Source: Streptomyces sp. Y2F8-2
Lineage (GTDB): Bacteria; Actinomycetota; Actinomycetes; Streptomycetales; Streptomycetaceae
Direction of reading: 5' to 3'
DNA: 64,000 nucleotides
Assembly: GCF_014905555.1 (NCBI RefSeq)
Contig: NZ_BNGS01000001.1
Location: 310,001 to 374,000, forward strand
A model generated the notes under the pieces. It had not been told where the DNA came from. It was given only the letters and a program-made list of their open reading frames with translations, and searched no databases. The translations under genes were made by a program, and so were the position numbers. Positions 1 to 9,234 of this stretch are shown one piece after another; position 1 is the first letter of the stretch; every line of letters starts with the position of its first letter.

Positions 1-659
1 TCGACGTCGGAGACGTAGTTCAGCTCGTGGCCGCCGCACTTGCCCATGCCGATCACCGCGAGCCGGCACAGCGCCGCGTCGTCGGGGGCGGCGGCGCGGG
101 CGATGCCGAGGGCGGCACGCAGGGTGGCGGTGGCCAGGTCGGCCAGTTCGGCGGCGGCCTGGGCGACGTCGGTGGTGCCGCAGACGTCACGGGCGGCGAT
201 GGACAGCAGGCAGCGGCGGTAGGCGACGCGCAGCGAGACGGGGTCCGTGGCCTCGGCGAGCTGCCGCTCGAACTCCGCCACGCCGGGGTGCAGGTCGTGC
301 GGCTCGTAGTTGACGAGGGCGTGCCAGTCGCCGGGGTGGCGGGCGAGGTGGTCGGCGAGCGCCGCGGAGGCGCCGAGGACACCGAGCAGCCGGTCGCGCA
401 GGGGCTTGGCCGAGATCAGCGTGTCGAGGAGCTCTCGGCGGGCGGTGGGCGCGGGCTGCGCCTCCAGCAGCCGGACGAGGCCGCCCAGCGCGAGATCGGG
501 GTCGGCGGTGGCGCCCAGGGCGTCCAGCAGGACGGGGTCGGACCTGACCGGCGCCAGCTCGACGCTCTCCAGCAGCCGCTCGGCCGCGGAGGGGTCGGTG
601 AAACCGTGTCGCAGCAGTCGCGTGAAGGTGCTGCTTCTGCGCCCCTGGGGCACGGTCAT
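1..659 (-). CDS. glnE: Glutamine synthetase adenylyltransferase/adenylyl-removing enzyme, N-terminal part (cut by window start)
   Basis: The start is ATG at 659 (complement) behind a GAGG-rich leader, and the frame stays open to the window edge. The last visible residues read GGHELNYVSDVD, which is the nucleotidyltransferase active-site motif of the N-terminal adenylyl-removing half of GlnE. The family protein is about 1000 residues, so only about 220 are here. The known role is reversible adenylylation of GlnA-type glutamine synthetase in response to nitrogen state, acting in the cytoplasm. A TACGCT -10-like hexamer lies some 40 bases upstream of the start. The presence of a GlnA-like enzyme about 6 kb away is the conserved Streptomyces context. 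Confidence 0.93.
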   Translation of the reverse strand, partial: MTVPQGRRSSTFTRLLRHGFTDPSAAERLLESVELAPVRSDPVLLDALGATADPDLALGGLVRLLEAQPAPTARRELLDTLISAKPLRDRLLGVLGASAALADHLARHPGDWHALVNYEPHDLHPGVAEFERQLAEATDPVSLRVAYRRCLLSIAARDVCGTTDVAQAAAELADLATATLRAALGIARAAAPDDAALCRLAVIGMGKCGGHELNYVSDV

Positions 660-828
660 CCCTCGGCCTCCCGAGCATCGAGATCAAGGTCCTGCGGCTT
701 TGAGCGTAACCGGAGACGGGGACGGGAGCGCCGGGGTGGTGGCCCATGGGGCGCAGGCCTGGGGGTACGGGGCCGTGCGGGTGCGTAGGCGGGGGTACGC
801 GGATGCGGGCGCGGCGGGTGCGGGTGGC

Positions 829-1010
829 GGTGGTTGCGGGGGCGCGGGCGGGGGTGCGGTGGTTGCGGGAGCGACCGGTGCGGGTGGCGGTGGTTACGGG
901 CGCGCAGGCGCGGGTGCGGTGGTTGCAGGCACGAGTCGGGGGCGCGGGCGCGGTGGTTACGGGCGCGCGGGCGCGGGTGCGGTGGTTACGGGCGCGCACG
1001 GCCCGGGTCG
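829..1010. repeat. Intergenic GC-rich direct repeats, about 29 bp, six degenerate copies
   Basis: Copies begin with GGTGGTTRCGGG at 829, 858, 889, 918, 952 and 981, giving unit lengths of 29, 31, 29, 34 and 29 bases. The consensus unit continues with CGCGSGCGCGGGTGC. It fills the 460-base gap between the glnE start and the 3' end of the DUF72 gene (660-1119), where I see no gene. Open frames in this stretch are artefacts of the repeat. Function unknown; slippage-generated filler is the simplest reading. Confidence 0.75.
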
Positions 1011-1119
1011 TGGTGCTCCTGCGGTGGCGCAGGCGCGCGTGGCGGCGCCGTGCGGGCAGGCAGGCGCTCGTGGCGGTGATCTGCGGGCGTGCAGGCCGCG
1101 GATGGCGGAGCCACGGGCG

Positions 1120-2055
1120 TCAGTCCTCCGGCCACAGCCCCGGCAGCGGCGTGAAGGCGTGCCGCACCTGGTGCGGTACCTGCTCCCCCAGCAGGCGGCG
1201 CATCGCCTCCGCCGCGCGGACCGCCGCGTCGGCGCAGCAGTTGTTGAACAGGACGTGCACCTGTTCCGTCCGCTCGGCCAGGCCCCGCACCCGCGGCACC
1301 CACTCCGCCAGCTCCCCCTCGGTGTACGTGTGGCGGTAGGCGTCCTCCTTGGACCCGGTGCCCCAGTGCGGGCTGCGCCCGTGGAAGCGGACGACGGCCA
1401 GCCGCCGTGTCGTGACCGGCGCGAAGGGCGGCATCGAGGTCGGCAGGTCCCGCGCCGTGTCCACGGCGACCGCGGTGGCGTCCAGATCCGCGAGCAGTGC
1501 CGCGGTGGCCGTCTCCCGGTCGCCCCGCCACCAGTCCGGGTGCCGGAACTCGACGGCGAACGGCCAGCCGCGGGCCCGCTCACGGCAGGCGCGTACGAAC
1601 GCCTCCGACCGTGGGCCGGGAGTGAGCGAGGGAGGGAACTGGAACAGCACCGTCCCGAGCCGTCCGGCCCGCCGCAGCGGCGCCAGCGCTTCGGTGAAGC
1701 GCGCCCATAACTCGTCGAGCAGGCCCGCGTCGCCGCCGCCCGGATCCGGGGCGCGCCGTCGGGCCAGGGCCGGCCGCAGGTCGGCGGGCAGCGCGTCCGG
1801 CCGCGTCGGATGTCCCGTCAGCAGTGAGAAAGCCTTGACGTCGAAGACGAAGCCGTCCGGTGTCCGCTCCACCCACAGGCGACTGGTGCGTTCGCTGGGC
1901 AGCGCGTAGTACGAGGAGTCCGCCTCGACCACGGGAAACCGCTCGGCATAGAACCTCAGCCGCCCCTCCGCGTCGCGCCGCCCCCGCGGATACCAGCCGC
2001 TCGCCACCAGCGCCCGGTCCGTCCAGGAACACGTCCCCACCAGGATGTCGCCCAT
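1120..2055 (-). CDS. DUF72 family protein
   Basis: This 311-residue protein begins with ILVGTCSWTD and contains YYALPSERT and FDVKAFSLLTGHPTRPDAL, followed by FQFPPSL, FAVEFRHPDW and VRFHGRS; these are typical of the DUF72 (YecE-like) TIM-barrel-like family. The biochemical role is not established. The start at 2055 was chosen because the family homology begins there; a longer frame upstream is low-complexity. A TAACAC hexamer ends 7 bases before the ATG and there is no good Shine-Dalgarno, so the transcript may be leaderless. It is convergent with nothing on its 3' side, which is the repeat region. Confidence 0.85.
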   Translation of the reverse strand: MGDILVGTCSWTDRALVASGWYPRGRRDAEGRLRFYAERFPVVEADSSYYALPSERTSRLWVERTPDGFVFDVKAFSLLTGHPTRPDALPADLRPALARRRAPDPGGGDAGLLDELWARFTEALAPLRRAGRLGTVLFQFPPSLTPGPRSEAFVRACRERARGWPFAVEFRHPDWWRGDRETATAALLADLDATAVAVDTARDLPTSMPPFAPVTTRRLAVVRFHGRSPHWGTGSKEDAYRHTYTEGELAEWVPRVRGLAERTEQVHVLFNNCCADAAVRAAEAMRRLLGEQVPHQVRHAFTPLPGLWPED

Positions 2056-2225
2056 GGGCCCCGTGTTACCCGGGGACGTCCGGCCATGTCCGGCCGGTGC
2101 GGCACGCCGGCAATTCACCGGCTCTTCATCCGCCGGGTCGCGGGGCGTGGGGCGAGGGCACCTTGGCGTGAGCATGCTCTGGCAGCGCTGCCCCCCGTAG
2201 CCCCTCCCCTCACCGGAGGTTGATT

Positions 2226-3113
2226 GTGTCCGGCAGTTCCCTGTACCGCCGCACCCGTGCCACCGTGGCGTCCGCGGCGGCCTTCGCCGCAGCAGCGATC
2301 GGGCTGTGGACCGGGCTCGGCGGTGAGTCCGCGCACGCCGCGGGCTCCGTCCCCAGCCCGGACCACGTGGTCGTCGTGGTCATGGAGAATCACGCGTACA
2401 GCCAGATCATCGGCTCCTCCAGCGCCCCGTACATCAACTCGCTGAAGTCCGGTGGCGCCAACCTCACCCAGTCGTACGCCATCACCCACCCCAGCCAGCC
2501 CAACTACCTCGCGATGTTCTCGGGTTCCACCCAGGGCATCACGGACGACAGCTGCTACACCCCCGGCTTCTCCTCCGCCGCCAACCTGGCCTCCGAGCAG
2601 CTCGCCGCGGGCCGCACCTGGGCCAGCTACAACGAGTCGCTGCCCAGCCAGGGCTCCACCACGTGCAGCAGCGGCAACTACGCCCGCAAGCACAACCCGT
2701 GGTTCGCCTTCAGCAACGTGCCGACGTCGAGCGCCAAGACCTTCGCGCAGTTCCCCACCGACTACACGACGCTGCCTCAACTGTCCTTCGTCGTCCCCAA
2801 CCTGTGCAGCGACATGCACGACTGCTCGATCTCGACCGGTGACACCTGGCTGAAGAACAACCTGGGCGCCTACGCCACCTGGGCCAAGACCCACAACAGC
2901 CTTCTCGTCGTCACCTTCGACGAGGACAACAGGCTCAGCGGCAACCGCATCCCGACGGTGCTGTACGGCCAGCCGGTGACCCCGGGGTCCAGCACCTCCA
3001 CCACCTACAACCACTACGACCTGCTGCGCACCCTGGAGGACACCCAGGGCCTGACGACGCACGCGGGCAACGCCGCCTCCGCCAAGGACATCACCGGCAT
3101 CTGGGCGCCGTGA
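2226..3113 (+). CDS. Secreted phosphoesterase (PF04185-type acid phosphatase)
   Basis: The 295-residue product has an N-terminal signal peptide ending near AHAAG, then HVVVVVMENHAYSQIIG, THPSQPNYLAMFSG and later VVTFDEDN, the metal-ligand blocks of the bacterial phosphoesterase/acid phosphatase family related to phospholipase C. It is expected to act outside the cell on phosphate esters. GGAGG at 2215-2219 stands directly against a TTG codon at 2220 but 6 bases before the GTG at 2226, so GTG is the better start. The next gene begins one base after the stop, implying an operon with the MFS transporter. Confidence 0.85.
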   Translation: MSGSSLYRRTRATVASAAAFAAAAIGLWTGLGGESAHAAGSVPSPDHVVVVVMENHAYSQIIGSSSAPYINSLKSGGANLTQSYAITHPSQPNYLAMFSGSTQGITDDSCYTPGFSSAANLASEQLAAGRTWASYNESLPSQGSTTCSSGNYARKHNPWFAFSNVPTSSAKTFAQFPTDYTTLPQLSFVVPNLCSDMHDCSISTGDTWLKNNLGAYATWAKTHNSLLVVTFDEDNRLSGNRIPTVLYGQPVTPGSSTSTTYNHYDLLRTLEDTQGLTTHAGNAASAKDITGIWAP

Positions 3114-3114
3114 C

Positions 3115-4386
3115 ATGTATGTAGCGGACAGCCGCGCCGGTACCCCGGCGCGGGCGTCCGCGGACGGCGCCGCCCGGCCCAGCGCCGGGCGGCGCCTCAC
3201 CGCGGTCGCCCCCACCGTGCTCGCACTCGGCACGGTCAGCCTCATCACCGACGTCTCCTCCGAGATGGTCACGGCGGTGCTCCCGCTGTACCTTGTCACG
3301 CGCCTCGGCCTGTCCCCGCTGGGCTTCGGCCTGCTGGACGGCGTCTACAACGGCTTCTCCGCGCTCGTACGGCTCGCCGGAGGCCATCTCGCCGACCGGG
3401 GCGGAGGCCGTCACAAGTGGGTGGCGGGCCTCGGCTACGGCATCTCGGCCCTGTGCAAACCCCTTCTGCTGGTGGCCCATGCCCTCACCCCCGTCGGCCT
3501 CGTCCTGGCCGCCGACCGCACCGGCAAGGGCCTGCGCACGGCCCCCCGGGATGCGCTGATCTCGCTCTCCAGCACCCCCGAGACCCGTGGCCGCGCCTTC
3601 GGCGTGCACCGCGCGATGGACACCGCGGGCGCGCTGCTCGGCCCGCTCGTGGCGTTCCTGATCCTGCGGGCGACGGTGGACGGCTACGACGCGGTGTTCA
3701 CGGTGAGCTTCTGCGTGGCCGTGACGGGCGTCCTGGTCCTGGTGCTGTTCGTGCCGGGCGGCCGCGCACACGCCCCGGCGGCCGGCGACGGCCCCCGGCC
3801 GACCCTCCGCGCCGCCCTCGCCCTGCTGCACCGCCGCGACCTGCGCCGCCTCACGGTCTGCGCGCTGCTGCTGGGCCTCGCCACGGTCAGCGACTCGTTC
3901 GTCTACCTGCTGCTGCAACACCGCCTCGGCGTCCCCGACCGCTGGTTCGCGCTGCTGCCGCTGGGCACGGCGGCCGCGTTCCTGCTGCTGGCGATGCCGC
4001 TCGGGCGGCTCGCGGACGAGGTGGGCCGCTGGCGGATCTTCCTGGCGGGCCACGCAGCGCTGCTCCTGGCCTACGCCCTGCTGCTCACGTCCTGGCACAC
4101 GGCGGCCCTGCCGTACGCCGTGCTCGCCCTGCACGGCGGCTTCTACGCGGCCACCGACGGCGTGCTGATGGCGGCGGCCTCCGGCAGCGTCCCCGAGGAA
4201 CTGCGCTCCTCCGGTCTCGCCCTGGTGCAGACGGGCCAGGCGCTCGCCCGGTTCGCCTGCTCGCTGGGGTTCGGTGCGGTCTGGACGGTGTGGGGCGACC
4301 GTACGGCGCTGACGGCCTCCGCGGTCGCGCTCGCGGTGTGCGCGGCCTTCTCCCTGACGACGCTCCGCCCGAAAGGCACGGCATGA
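3115..4386 (+). CDS. MFS transporter
   Basis: This 423-residue protein has about 12 hydrophobic segments and the MFS loop 2-3 signature GGHLADRGGGRHKW, plus ADRTGKGLRTAPRDALI, a pattern seen in a subfamily of MFS exporters. Substrate unknown. The ATG lies one base after the preceding phosphoesterase stop, and its own stop overlaps the next start as ATGA at 4383-4386, so the three genes from 2226 to 5420 are probably co-transcribed and translationally coupled. An export role for a compound linked to the secreted phosphatase is only inference. Confidence 0.85.
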   Translation: MYVADSRAGTPARASADGAARPSAGRRLTAVAPTVLALGTVSLITDVSSEMVTAVLPLYLVTRLGLSPLGFGLLDGVYNGFSALVRLAGGHLADRGGGRHKWVAGLGYGISALCKPLLLVAHALTPVGLVLAADRTGKGLRTAPRDALISLSSTPETRGRAFGVHRAMDTAGALLGPLVAFLILRATVDGYDAVFTVSFCVAVTGVLVLVLFVPGGRAHAPAAGDGPRPTLRAALALLHRRDLRRLTVCALLLGLATVSDSFVYLLLQHRLGVPDRWFALLPLGTAAAFLLLAMPLGRLADEVGRWRIFLAGHAALLLAYALLLTSWHTAALPYAVLALHGGFYAATDGVLMAAASGSVPEELRSSGLALVQTGQALARFACSLGFGAVWTVWGDRTALTASAVALAVCAAFSLTTLRPKGTA

Positions 4387-5420
4387 CGGTACGCTCCCGC
4401 ATCCTGGTCCTGCTCTCGGCCCTCCTGGTCCTGGCGGGGGTCGGCACGGCCTCGGTCCTGCACGCGTCGGCGCGGGCGGAGCGCAGGGACCAGGCCCAGG
4501 CCGGCGGCCCTCGGATCACCTCGGGCAAGGTCACGCTCACCGAGCCCGGCCGCATGGTGTTCCGCAACATGGCGTGGGGCCCGCACCGCGACGAACTCAC
4601 GACGGTCCCGGCGTCGGACCCCTCCGGCCCGCGCACCGCCTCGGGGGTGAAGTGCCTGCGCTTCTACGCCGCCGCGGGCACCGGAGTCTGCCTCCAGGCC
4701 GTGCACGGGCCGGTCTCGGACACCTACCGCGCGCTGATCCTCGACGCGTCCCTGCACATCAGGGCGCACTACGACGTCCCGGGCATCCCGTCCCGCGCCC
4801 GGGTCTCCCCCAGCGGCCACTACGCGGCGTGGACGGCGTTCGTGGGCGGCGACTCGTACGCGGGAACGAACTTCTCGACCCGTGCGGCGATCGTGGACAC
4901 CCGCACGGGCGCGCTGATCCCGTCCCTGGAGGCGTACCGCATCGTCAAGGACGGCAGGACGTACCACGCGTCGGACGCGAACTTCTGGGGCGTGACGTTC
5001 GCGTCCGACGACCGCACGTTCTACGCGACCCTGGCGACGAAGGGAACGACGTACCTGGTCCGGGGCGACCTGCGCGCCCGCACGGTCACCACCCTCCACC
5101 CGAACGTCGAGTGCCCGTCCCTGTCCCCCGACGGCACGCGGATCGCGTACAAGAAACGGGTGAAGGGCCTGCCCAAGGACGCCCCCTGGCACCTGTACGT
5201 GCTGGACCTGCGCACGATGCGCGAGACCCCGCTCGCGGAGTCCCGCAGCGTGGACGACCAGGCTGTCTGGCGTGACGAACGCACGGTGGTGTACGCACTG
5301 CCGGGCGACTTCGGAGCGGACCTGTACGAGGTCCCGGCGGACGGCACGGGCGCCCCGCGCCGGATCGACAGCGCGGCGGTGTCCCCGGCGTTCGTCGGCG
5401 GGACGGGGCCGGCGTCCTGA
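4383..5420 (+). CDS. TolB-like beta-propeller protein, membrane-anchored or secreted
   Basis: The 345-residue product starts with a hydrophobic leader (RSRILVLLSALLVLAGVG) and then shows repeated propeller-like strands: ARVSPSGHYAAWTAFV, GVTFASDDRTFYATLA, CPSLSPDGTRIAYKK and QAVWRDERTVVYAL. These resemble WD40/TolB-type 'SPDG' blades. No catalytic motif is visible. The ATG overlaps the MFS stop by four bases (ATGA), indicating coupling. The gene ends three bases before the convergent DUF899 stop. Function unknown; it may be an extracytoplasmic partner of the MFS protein. Confidence 0.75.
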   Translation: MTVRSRILVLLSALLVLAGVGTASVLHASARAERRDQAQAGGPRITSGKVTLTEPGRMVFRNMAWGPHRDELTTVPASDPSGPRTASGVKCLRFYAAAGTGVCLQAVHGPVSDTYRALILDASLHIRAHYDVPGIPSRARVSPSGHYAAWTAFVGGDSYAGTNFSTRAAIVDTRTGALIPSLEAYRIVKDGRTYHASDANFWGVTFASDDRTFYATLATKGTTYLVRGDLRARTVTTLHPNVECPSLSPDGTRIAYKKRVKGLPKDAPWHLYVLDLRTMRETPLAESRSVDDQAVWRDERTVVYALPGDFGADLYEVPADGTGAPRRIDSAAVSPAFVGGTGPAS

Positions 5421-5423
5421 TCG

Positions 5424-6107
5424 TCAGTAGTCCAGCCCCGCGAACCAGTCGCCGCGACCGCCCGGGGTCAGGTCGAGGAGGTGCCAGACGGGGTTGAGCA
5501 GGTCGATGCCGCGCTGGTCGATGTCGTCGGCCATGCGCGGGTGGGCCGAGTAGAAGTGGCGGACCGTGCCGTCGCCGTCCCGGGTGAAGACGGAGACGGT
5601 GGAGTCCTGCGCACCGTCCTCGTCCTCGCTGCCGAGGTCGTACTTGAAGGTGCTGTCGCCGCAGCTCAGCAGGCGCAGCCGGGACCAGCCGCGGTTGCGG
5701 GCGTGCTGCCGCAGGGTGGGCGGGTCGGCCGCGGCGGCGACGGCGAAGTCGGCTCTCTGGGCGATGTGGTGGGCGACGCCGTTGAAGCCGTCGATCCACA
5801 GGGTGCACATCGGGCAGGGGTCGATCTGCACCTTGCCGTACATGAAGTGGTAGACGATCAGCGGCCGGTCCGGGGCCGTGAACAGCCCGCTGAGGGTGAC
5901 CTCGCGGACGGGGGTGTCACCCTCGTCGAGGTCCGCCGGGCCTTCGAGGAAGACGTAGTCGTCGACGGCAGGGCCCTGAGGGAGCGCCCGGCGCCGGGAA
6001 GCGACTTCCTCCCGGTGGCGCATCAGCTCGATCTCGGCGAGGCGGAGCTCTTCGCGGGCGGCGAGGTAGTCGGCGGACTCGCCGGGCAGTCGGGTGTGCC
6101 GCACCAT
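5424..6107 (-). CDS. DUF899 thioredoxin-like family protein
   Basis: The 227-residue protein contains a thioredoxin-fold-like block HFMYGKVQIDPCPMC, with a CPMC redox-type pair, followed by WIDGFNGVAHHIA, and ends with a PVWHLLDLTPGGRG block; this is characteristic of DUF899. ATG at 6107 has GGAGG 5-9 bases upstream, which decides against the longer frame. The function of the family is not established. Expressed alone; it is convergent with the TolB-like gene (3-base gap). Confidence 0.85.
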   Translation of the reverse strand: MVRHTRLPGESADYLAAREELRLAEIELMRHREEVASRRRALPQGPAVDDYVFLEGPADLDEGDTPVREVTLSGLFTAPDRPLIVYHFMYGKVQIDPCPMCTLWIDGFNGVAHHIAQRADFAVAAAADPPTLRQHARNRGWSRLRLLSCGDSTFKYDLGSEDEDGAQDSTVSVFTRDGDGTVRHFYSAHPRMADDIDQRGIDLLNPVWHLLDLTPGGRGDWFAGLDY

Positions 6108-6239
6108 CACGACCTCCTGGGTGGGGGAGCCCCGAGGCCATTCGAGTCTAGGGCGACATGCCCGGCGACGCCGGGACGCGGCGGGGGCCGACGGTCCGCG
6201 ACCGTCGGCCCCCGTCCAGCAGACCACCGAAACCTGCGC

Positions 6240-7601
6240 CTACAGCACCGGCAGGTTCTTCCGCAGCTCGAACGCCGTGACCTCGCTGCGGTACTCCTCC
6301 CACTCCTGCTTCTTGTTGCGCAGGAAGAAGTCGAACACGTGCTCGCCCAGCGTCTCGGCGATCAGGTCGCTGCGCTGCATCAGCGCGAGCGCCTCGCCCA
6401 GGTTCTGCGGCAGCGGCTCGATGCCCATCGCGCGGCGCTCGGAGTCCGTCAGCGCCCACACGTCGTCCTCGGCGCCGGGAGGCAGCTCGTAGCCCTCCTC
6501 GATGCCCTTCAGGCCGGCGGCGAGCAGGACGGCGTAGGCCAGGTACGGGTTCGCGCCGGCGTCCAGCGAGCGGACCTCGACACGGGCCGAGCCCGTCTTG
6601 CCCGGCTTGTACATCGGGACCCGGACCAGGGCCGAGCGGTTGTTGTGCCCCCAGCAGATGTACGACGGCGCCTCGCCGCCGGCGCCCGCGGTGCGCTCGG
6701 TGCCGCCCCAGATGCGCTTGTAGGAGTTCACCCACTGGTTGGTGATCGCCGAGGTCTCCCCGGCGTGCCGCAGCAGGCCGGCGATGAAGGAGCGGCCCAC
6801 CTTGGACAGCTGGTACTCCGCGCCGGACTCGTAGAACGCGTTCCGGTCACCCTCGAACAGGGACAGGTGCGTGTGCATACCGGAGCCGGGGTGCTCGGAG
6901 AACGGCTTCGGCATGAAGGTCGCCTGCACGCCCTGCTCCAGCGCGACCTGCTTCATGACCAGGCGGAACGTCATGATGTTGTCGGCGGTGGACAGCGCGT
7001 CGGCGTACCGCAGGTCGATCTCCTGCTGGCCCGGGGCGCCCTCGTGGTGGGAGAACTCGACCGAGATGCCCATCGACTCCAGCATGGTGATCGCCTGGCG
7101 GCGGAAGTCCATGCCGACGTTCTGCGGGGTGTGGTCGAAGTAGCCGGAGTTGTCGGCCGGCGTCGGGCGGCTGCCGTCGAGCGGCCGGTCCTTCAGCAGG
7201 AAGAACTCGATCTCGGGGTGGGTGTAGAAGGTGAAGCCCAGGTCGGAGGCGCGGGCCAGGGCGCGCTTGAGGACGTACCGGGGGTCGGCGAAGGACGGCG
7301 AGCCGTCCGGCATCAGGATGTCGCAGAACATACGGGCCGTGCCGGGGGCCTCCGCGCGCCAGGGCAGGACCTGGAAGGTCGACGGGTCCGGCTTGGCGAT
7401 CATGTCGGACTCGTAGACGCGGGCGAAGCCCTCGATGGCGGAGCCGTCGAAGCCGATGCCCTCGTCGAACGCCTGCTCAAGCTCGGCAGGGGCCACGGCC
7501 ACGGACTTGAGGAAGCCCAGCACGTCCGTGAACCACAGGCGTACGAACCGGATGTCGCGCTCCTCCAAGGTCCGGAGCACGAACTCCTGCTGCTTGTCCA
7601 T
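6240..7601 (-). CDS. glnA2: Glutamine synthetase homologue, GlnA2 type (gamma-glutamylpolyamine synthetase in Streptomyces)
   Basis: The 453-residue product has the class I glutamine synthetase blocks: GFDGSAIEGFARVYESDM, EIEFFL, GMHTHLSLFEG, the ATP-site NRSALVRVP and ARVEVRS. At the position of the adenylylated tyrosine (NLYDLPP in GlnA) it reads DDVWALT, so GlnE should not modify it. Closely similar Streptomyces GlnA2 is known to ligate glutamate to polyamines rather than make glutamine; I infer the same here from the overall sequence match and context. A start five codons upstream at 7616 is possible; 7601 has GGGGAAG six bases before it. Leader to hmpA is divergent. Confidence 0.88.
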   Translation of the reverse strand: MDKQQEFVLRTLEERDIRFVRLWFTDVLGFLKSVAVAPAELEQAFDEGIGFDGSAIEGFARVYESDMIAKPDPSTFQVLPWRAEAPGTARMFCDILMPDGSPSFADPRYVLKRALARASDLGFTFYTHPEIEFFLLKDRPLDGSRPTPADNSGYFDHTPQNVGMDFRRQAITMLESMGISVEFSHHEGAPGQQEIDLRYADALSTADNIMTFRLVMKQVALEQGVQATFMPKPFSEHPGSGMHTHLSLFEGDRNAFYESGAEYQLSKVGRSFIAGLLRHAGETSAITNQWVNSYKRIWGGTERTAGAGGEAPSYICWGHNNRSALVRVPMYKPGKTGSARVEVRSLDAGANPYLAYAVLLAAGLKGIEEGYELPPGAEDDVWALTDSERRAMGIEPLPQNLGEALALMQRSDLIAETLGEHVFDFFLRNKKQEWEEYRSEVTAFELRKNLPVL

Positions 7602-7833
7602 CTTCCGCTTCCCCATCCTTGCTGGTCAGGCCGCCTGTCTCCCGCACCACGGGAGGCGGTCGGGCACCTGAGCATCCCACCACAACAGCATTTCATGCGC
7701 GTTGCGGACCTTGATCGGCCGCCCGACCTCGGGCTGAACGCCTCGCATACGGCAGGTGTCCTGCTCTGACGCCCATCTTGCCTGTTCGGCGGCCCATGCG
7801 TAATGGCCGATCTCGTCCCTCCCCCTTCTCCTT

Positions 7834-7858
7834 AATTTTGCATCTCAGATGCAAGTTT
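7834..7858 (+). promoter_or_regulatory. NsrR-type operator of hmpA
   Basis: A perfect palindrome TTGCATCT-C-AGATGCAA occupies 7838-7854, flanked by AAT and TTT, giving the 11-1-11 layout and the ATGCAT-like core known for NsrR sites. It overlaps a TTGCAT -35 (7838-7843) that is 18 bases from a TACGGT -10 (7862-7867), so binding would block RNA polymerase. The adjacent flavohaemoglobin and the nsrR gene 2.2 kb away, with a second copy of the motif, support the assignment. Confidence 0.85.
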
Positions 7859-7919
7859 TATTACGGTGCCGACGGCCGAGCGAGCCGAAGCCCACCCTTC
7901 CTTCACAAAAGGAGTCCCG

Positions 7920-9101
7920 ATGCTCTCCGAGCAGTCCGCCGCCACCGTGCGCGCGACCCTCCCCGCCGTCGGCGCCTCACTGGCCGAGATCACCGAGCGC
8001 TTCTACGACGGACTGTTCGCCGCCCACCCGGAGCTGTTGCGCGACCTGTTCAACCGCGGCAACCAGGCGGCCGGCACCCAGCGGCAGGCGCTGGCGGGCT
8101 CGATCGCCGCCTTCGCCACCCACCTGCTGGAGCACCCGGACGAACGCCCCGACGTGATGCTGGGCCGTATCGCCCACAAGCACGCCTCGCTGGGCGTCAC
8201 GCCCGAGCAGTACAAGGTCGTCCACCAGCACCTCTTCGCGGCCATCGCCGAGGTCCTCGGCGACGCGGTCACCCCCGAGGTGGCCGCCGCCTGGGACGAG
8301 GTCTACTGGCTGATGGCGAACGCGCTGATCGCGATCGAGAAGCGGCTGTACGCGGCGAGCGGGCAGACCGGCTGGCGGCAGTGGCGGGTCGTCGGACGCA
8401 CGGAGGAGACGGCGGACGTCGCCACCTTCCAGCTCAGCCCGGCCGACGACGGCCCGGTGCCCGACTTCCGCCCCGGCCAGTACGTCTCCGTCCGCGTGGA
8501 ACTCCCGGACGGCGCCCGGCAGATCCGCCAGTACAGCCTGTCCGCCGCGCCGGGCTCCCCGGTGCGCCAGATCGGTGTCAAGCGCGTCCACGGCGGCGAC
8601 ACGCCGGACGGCGAGGTCTCCGGTCACCTCCACGCGCGCGTGCGCGAGGGCGACACCCTGGAGCTGTCCGCCCCGTACGGCGACCTGGTCCTGGACGCCA
8701 CCGACGCGCCCCTGCTGCTCGCCTCCGCCGGCATCGGCGTGACCCCGATGATCGCCATGCTGGAGCAGCTCGCCCGCACCGGCCACCGCGCCCCGGTCAC
8801 CGTGGTGCACGCCGACCGCTCCGCCGCCACGCACGCGCTGCGCAGCGACCACGAGGGCTTCGCGGCCAAGCTGCCGGACGCCGCCGTGCACTTCTGGTAC
8901 GAGCAGGAGGCACCCGAGTCCGCACACAAGGGCCTCGTGGACCTGTCCGCCGTGCCGGTCGCGTCGGGCACGCGCGCGTACCTGTGCGGTCCGCTGCCCT
9001 TCATGCGCGCGGTGCGCGCCCAGCTGATCGAGAAGGGTGTGCGCCCCGCCGACATCCACTACGAGGTGTTCGGGCCGGACCTCTGGCTCGCTCGGGACTG
9101 A
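7920..9101 (+). CDS. hmpA: Flavohaemoglobin, nitric oxide dioxygenase
   Basis: The 393-residue protein has an N-terminal globin domain (about 1-140; RFYDGLFAAHPEL with the distal-pocket Tyr, RIAHKHASLG with the proximal His) fused to an FAD/NAD(P)H reductase (about 150-393; RQYSLSAAPGS flavin site, ASAGIGVTPMIAM NAD site, YLCGPLPFM). Known activity is oxidation of NO to nitrate with electrons from NAD(P)H in the cytoplasm. ATG at 7920 follows AAAGGAG. The promoter carries an NsrR-like operator, so induction by NO through [4Fe-4S] NsrR is expected. Confidence 0.95.
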   Translation: MLSEQSAATVRATLPAVGASLAEITERFYDGLFAAHPELLRDLFNRGNQAAGTQRQALAGSIAAFATHLLEHPDERPDVMLGRIAHKHASLGVTPEQYKVVHQHLFAAIAEVLGDAVTPEVAAAWDEVYWLMANALIAIEKRLYAASGQTGWRQWRVVGRTEETADVATFQLSPADDGPVPDFRPGQYVSVRVELPDGARQIRQYSLSAAPGSPVRQIGVKRVHGGDTPDGEVSGHLHARVREGDTLELSAPYGDLVLDATDAPLLLASAGIGVTPMIAMLEQLARTGHRAPVTVVHADRSAATHALRSDHEGFAAKLPDAAVHFWYEQEAPESAHKGLVDLSAVPVASGTRAYLCGPLPFMRAVRAQLIEKGVRPADIHYEVFGPDLWLARD

Positions 9102-9234
9102 TCCCGCCGCGGCTGCCCGGCTGGCCGGTGAGGGGTCCTGGTGCGACGGTGGTGTGGTGAGGCTTGTGAGGCAGAAGAGACCTTCGAGGGTGTGAGGTCG
9201 AGCCACCCACCATTCAAAGCGGAGGACGGCGCTC

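Noticed and set aside
829-1010. CRISPR array
   Set aside because: Repeats are adjacent and degenerate, without unique spacers of even length or cas genes.
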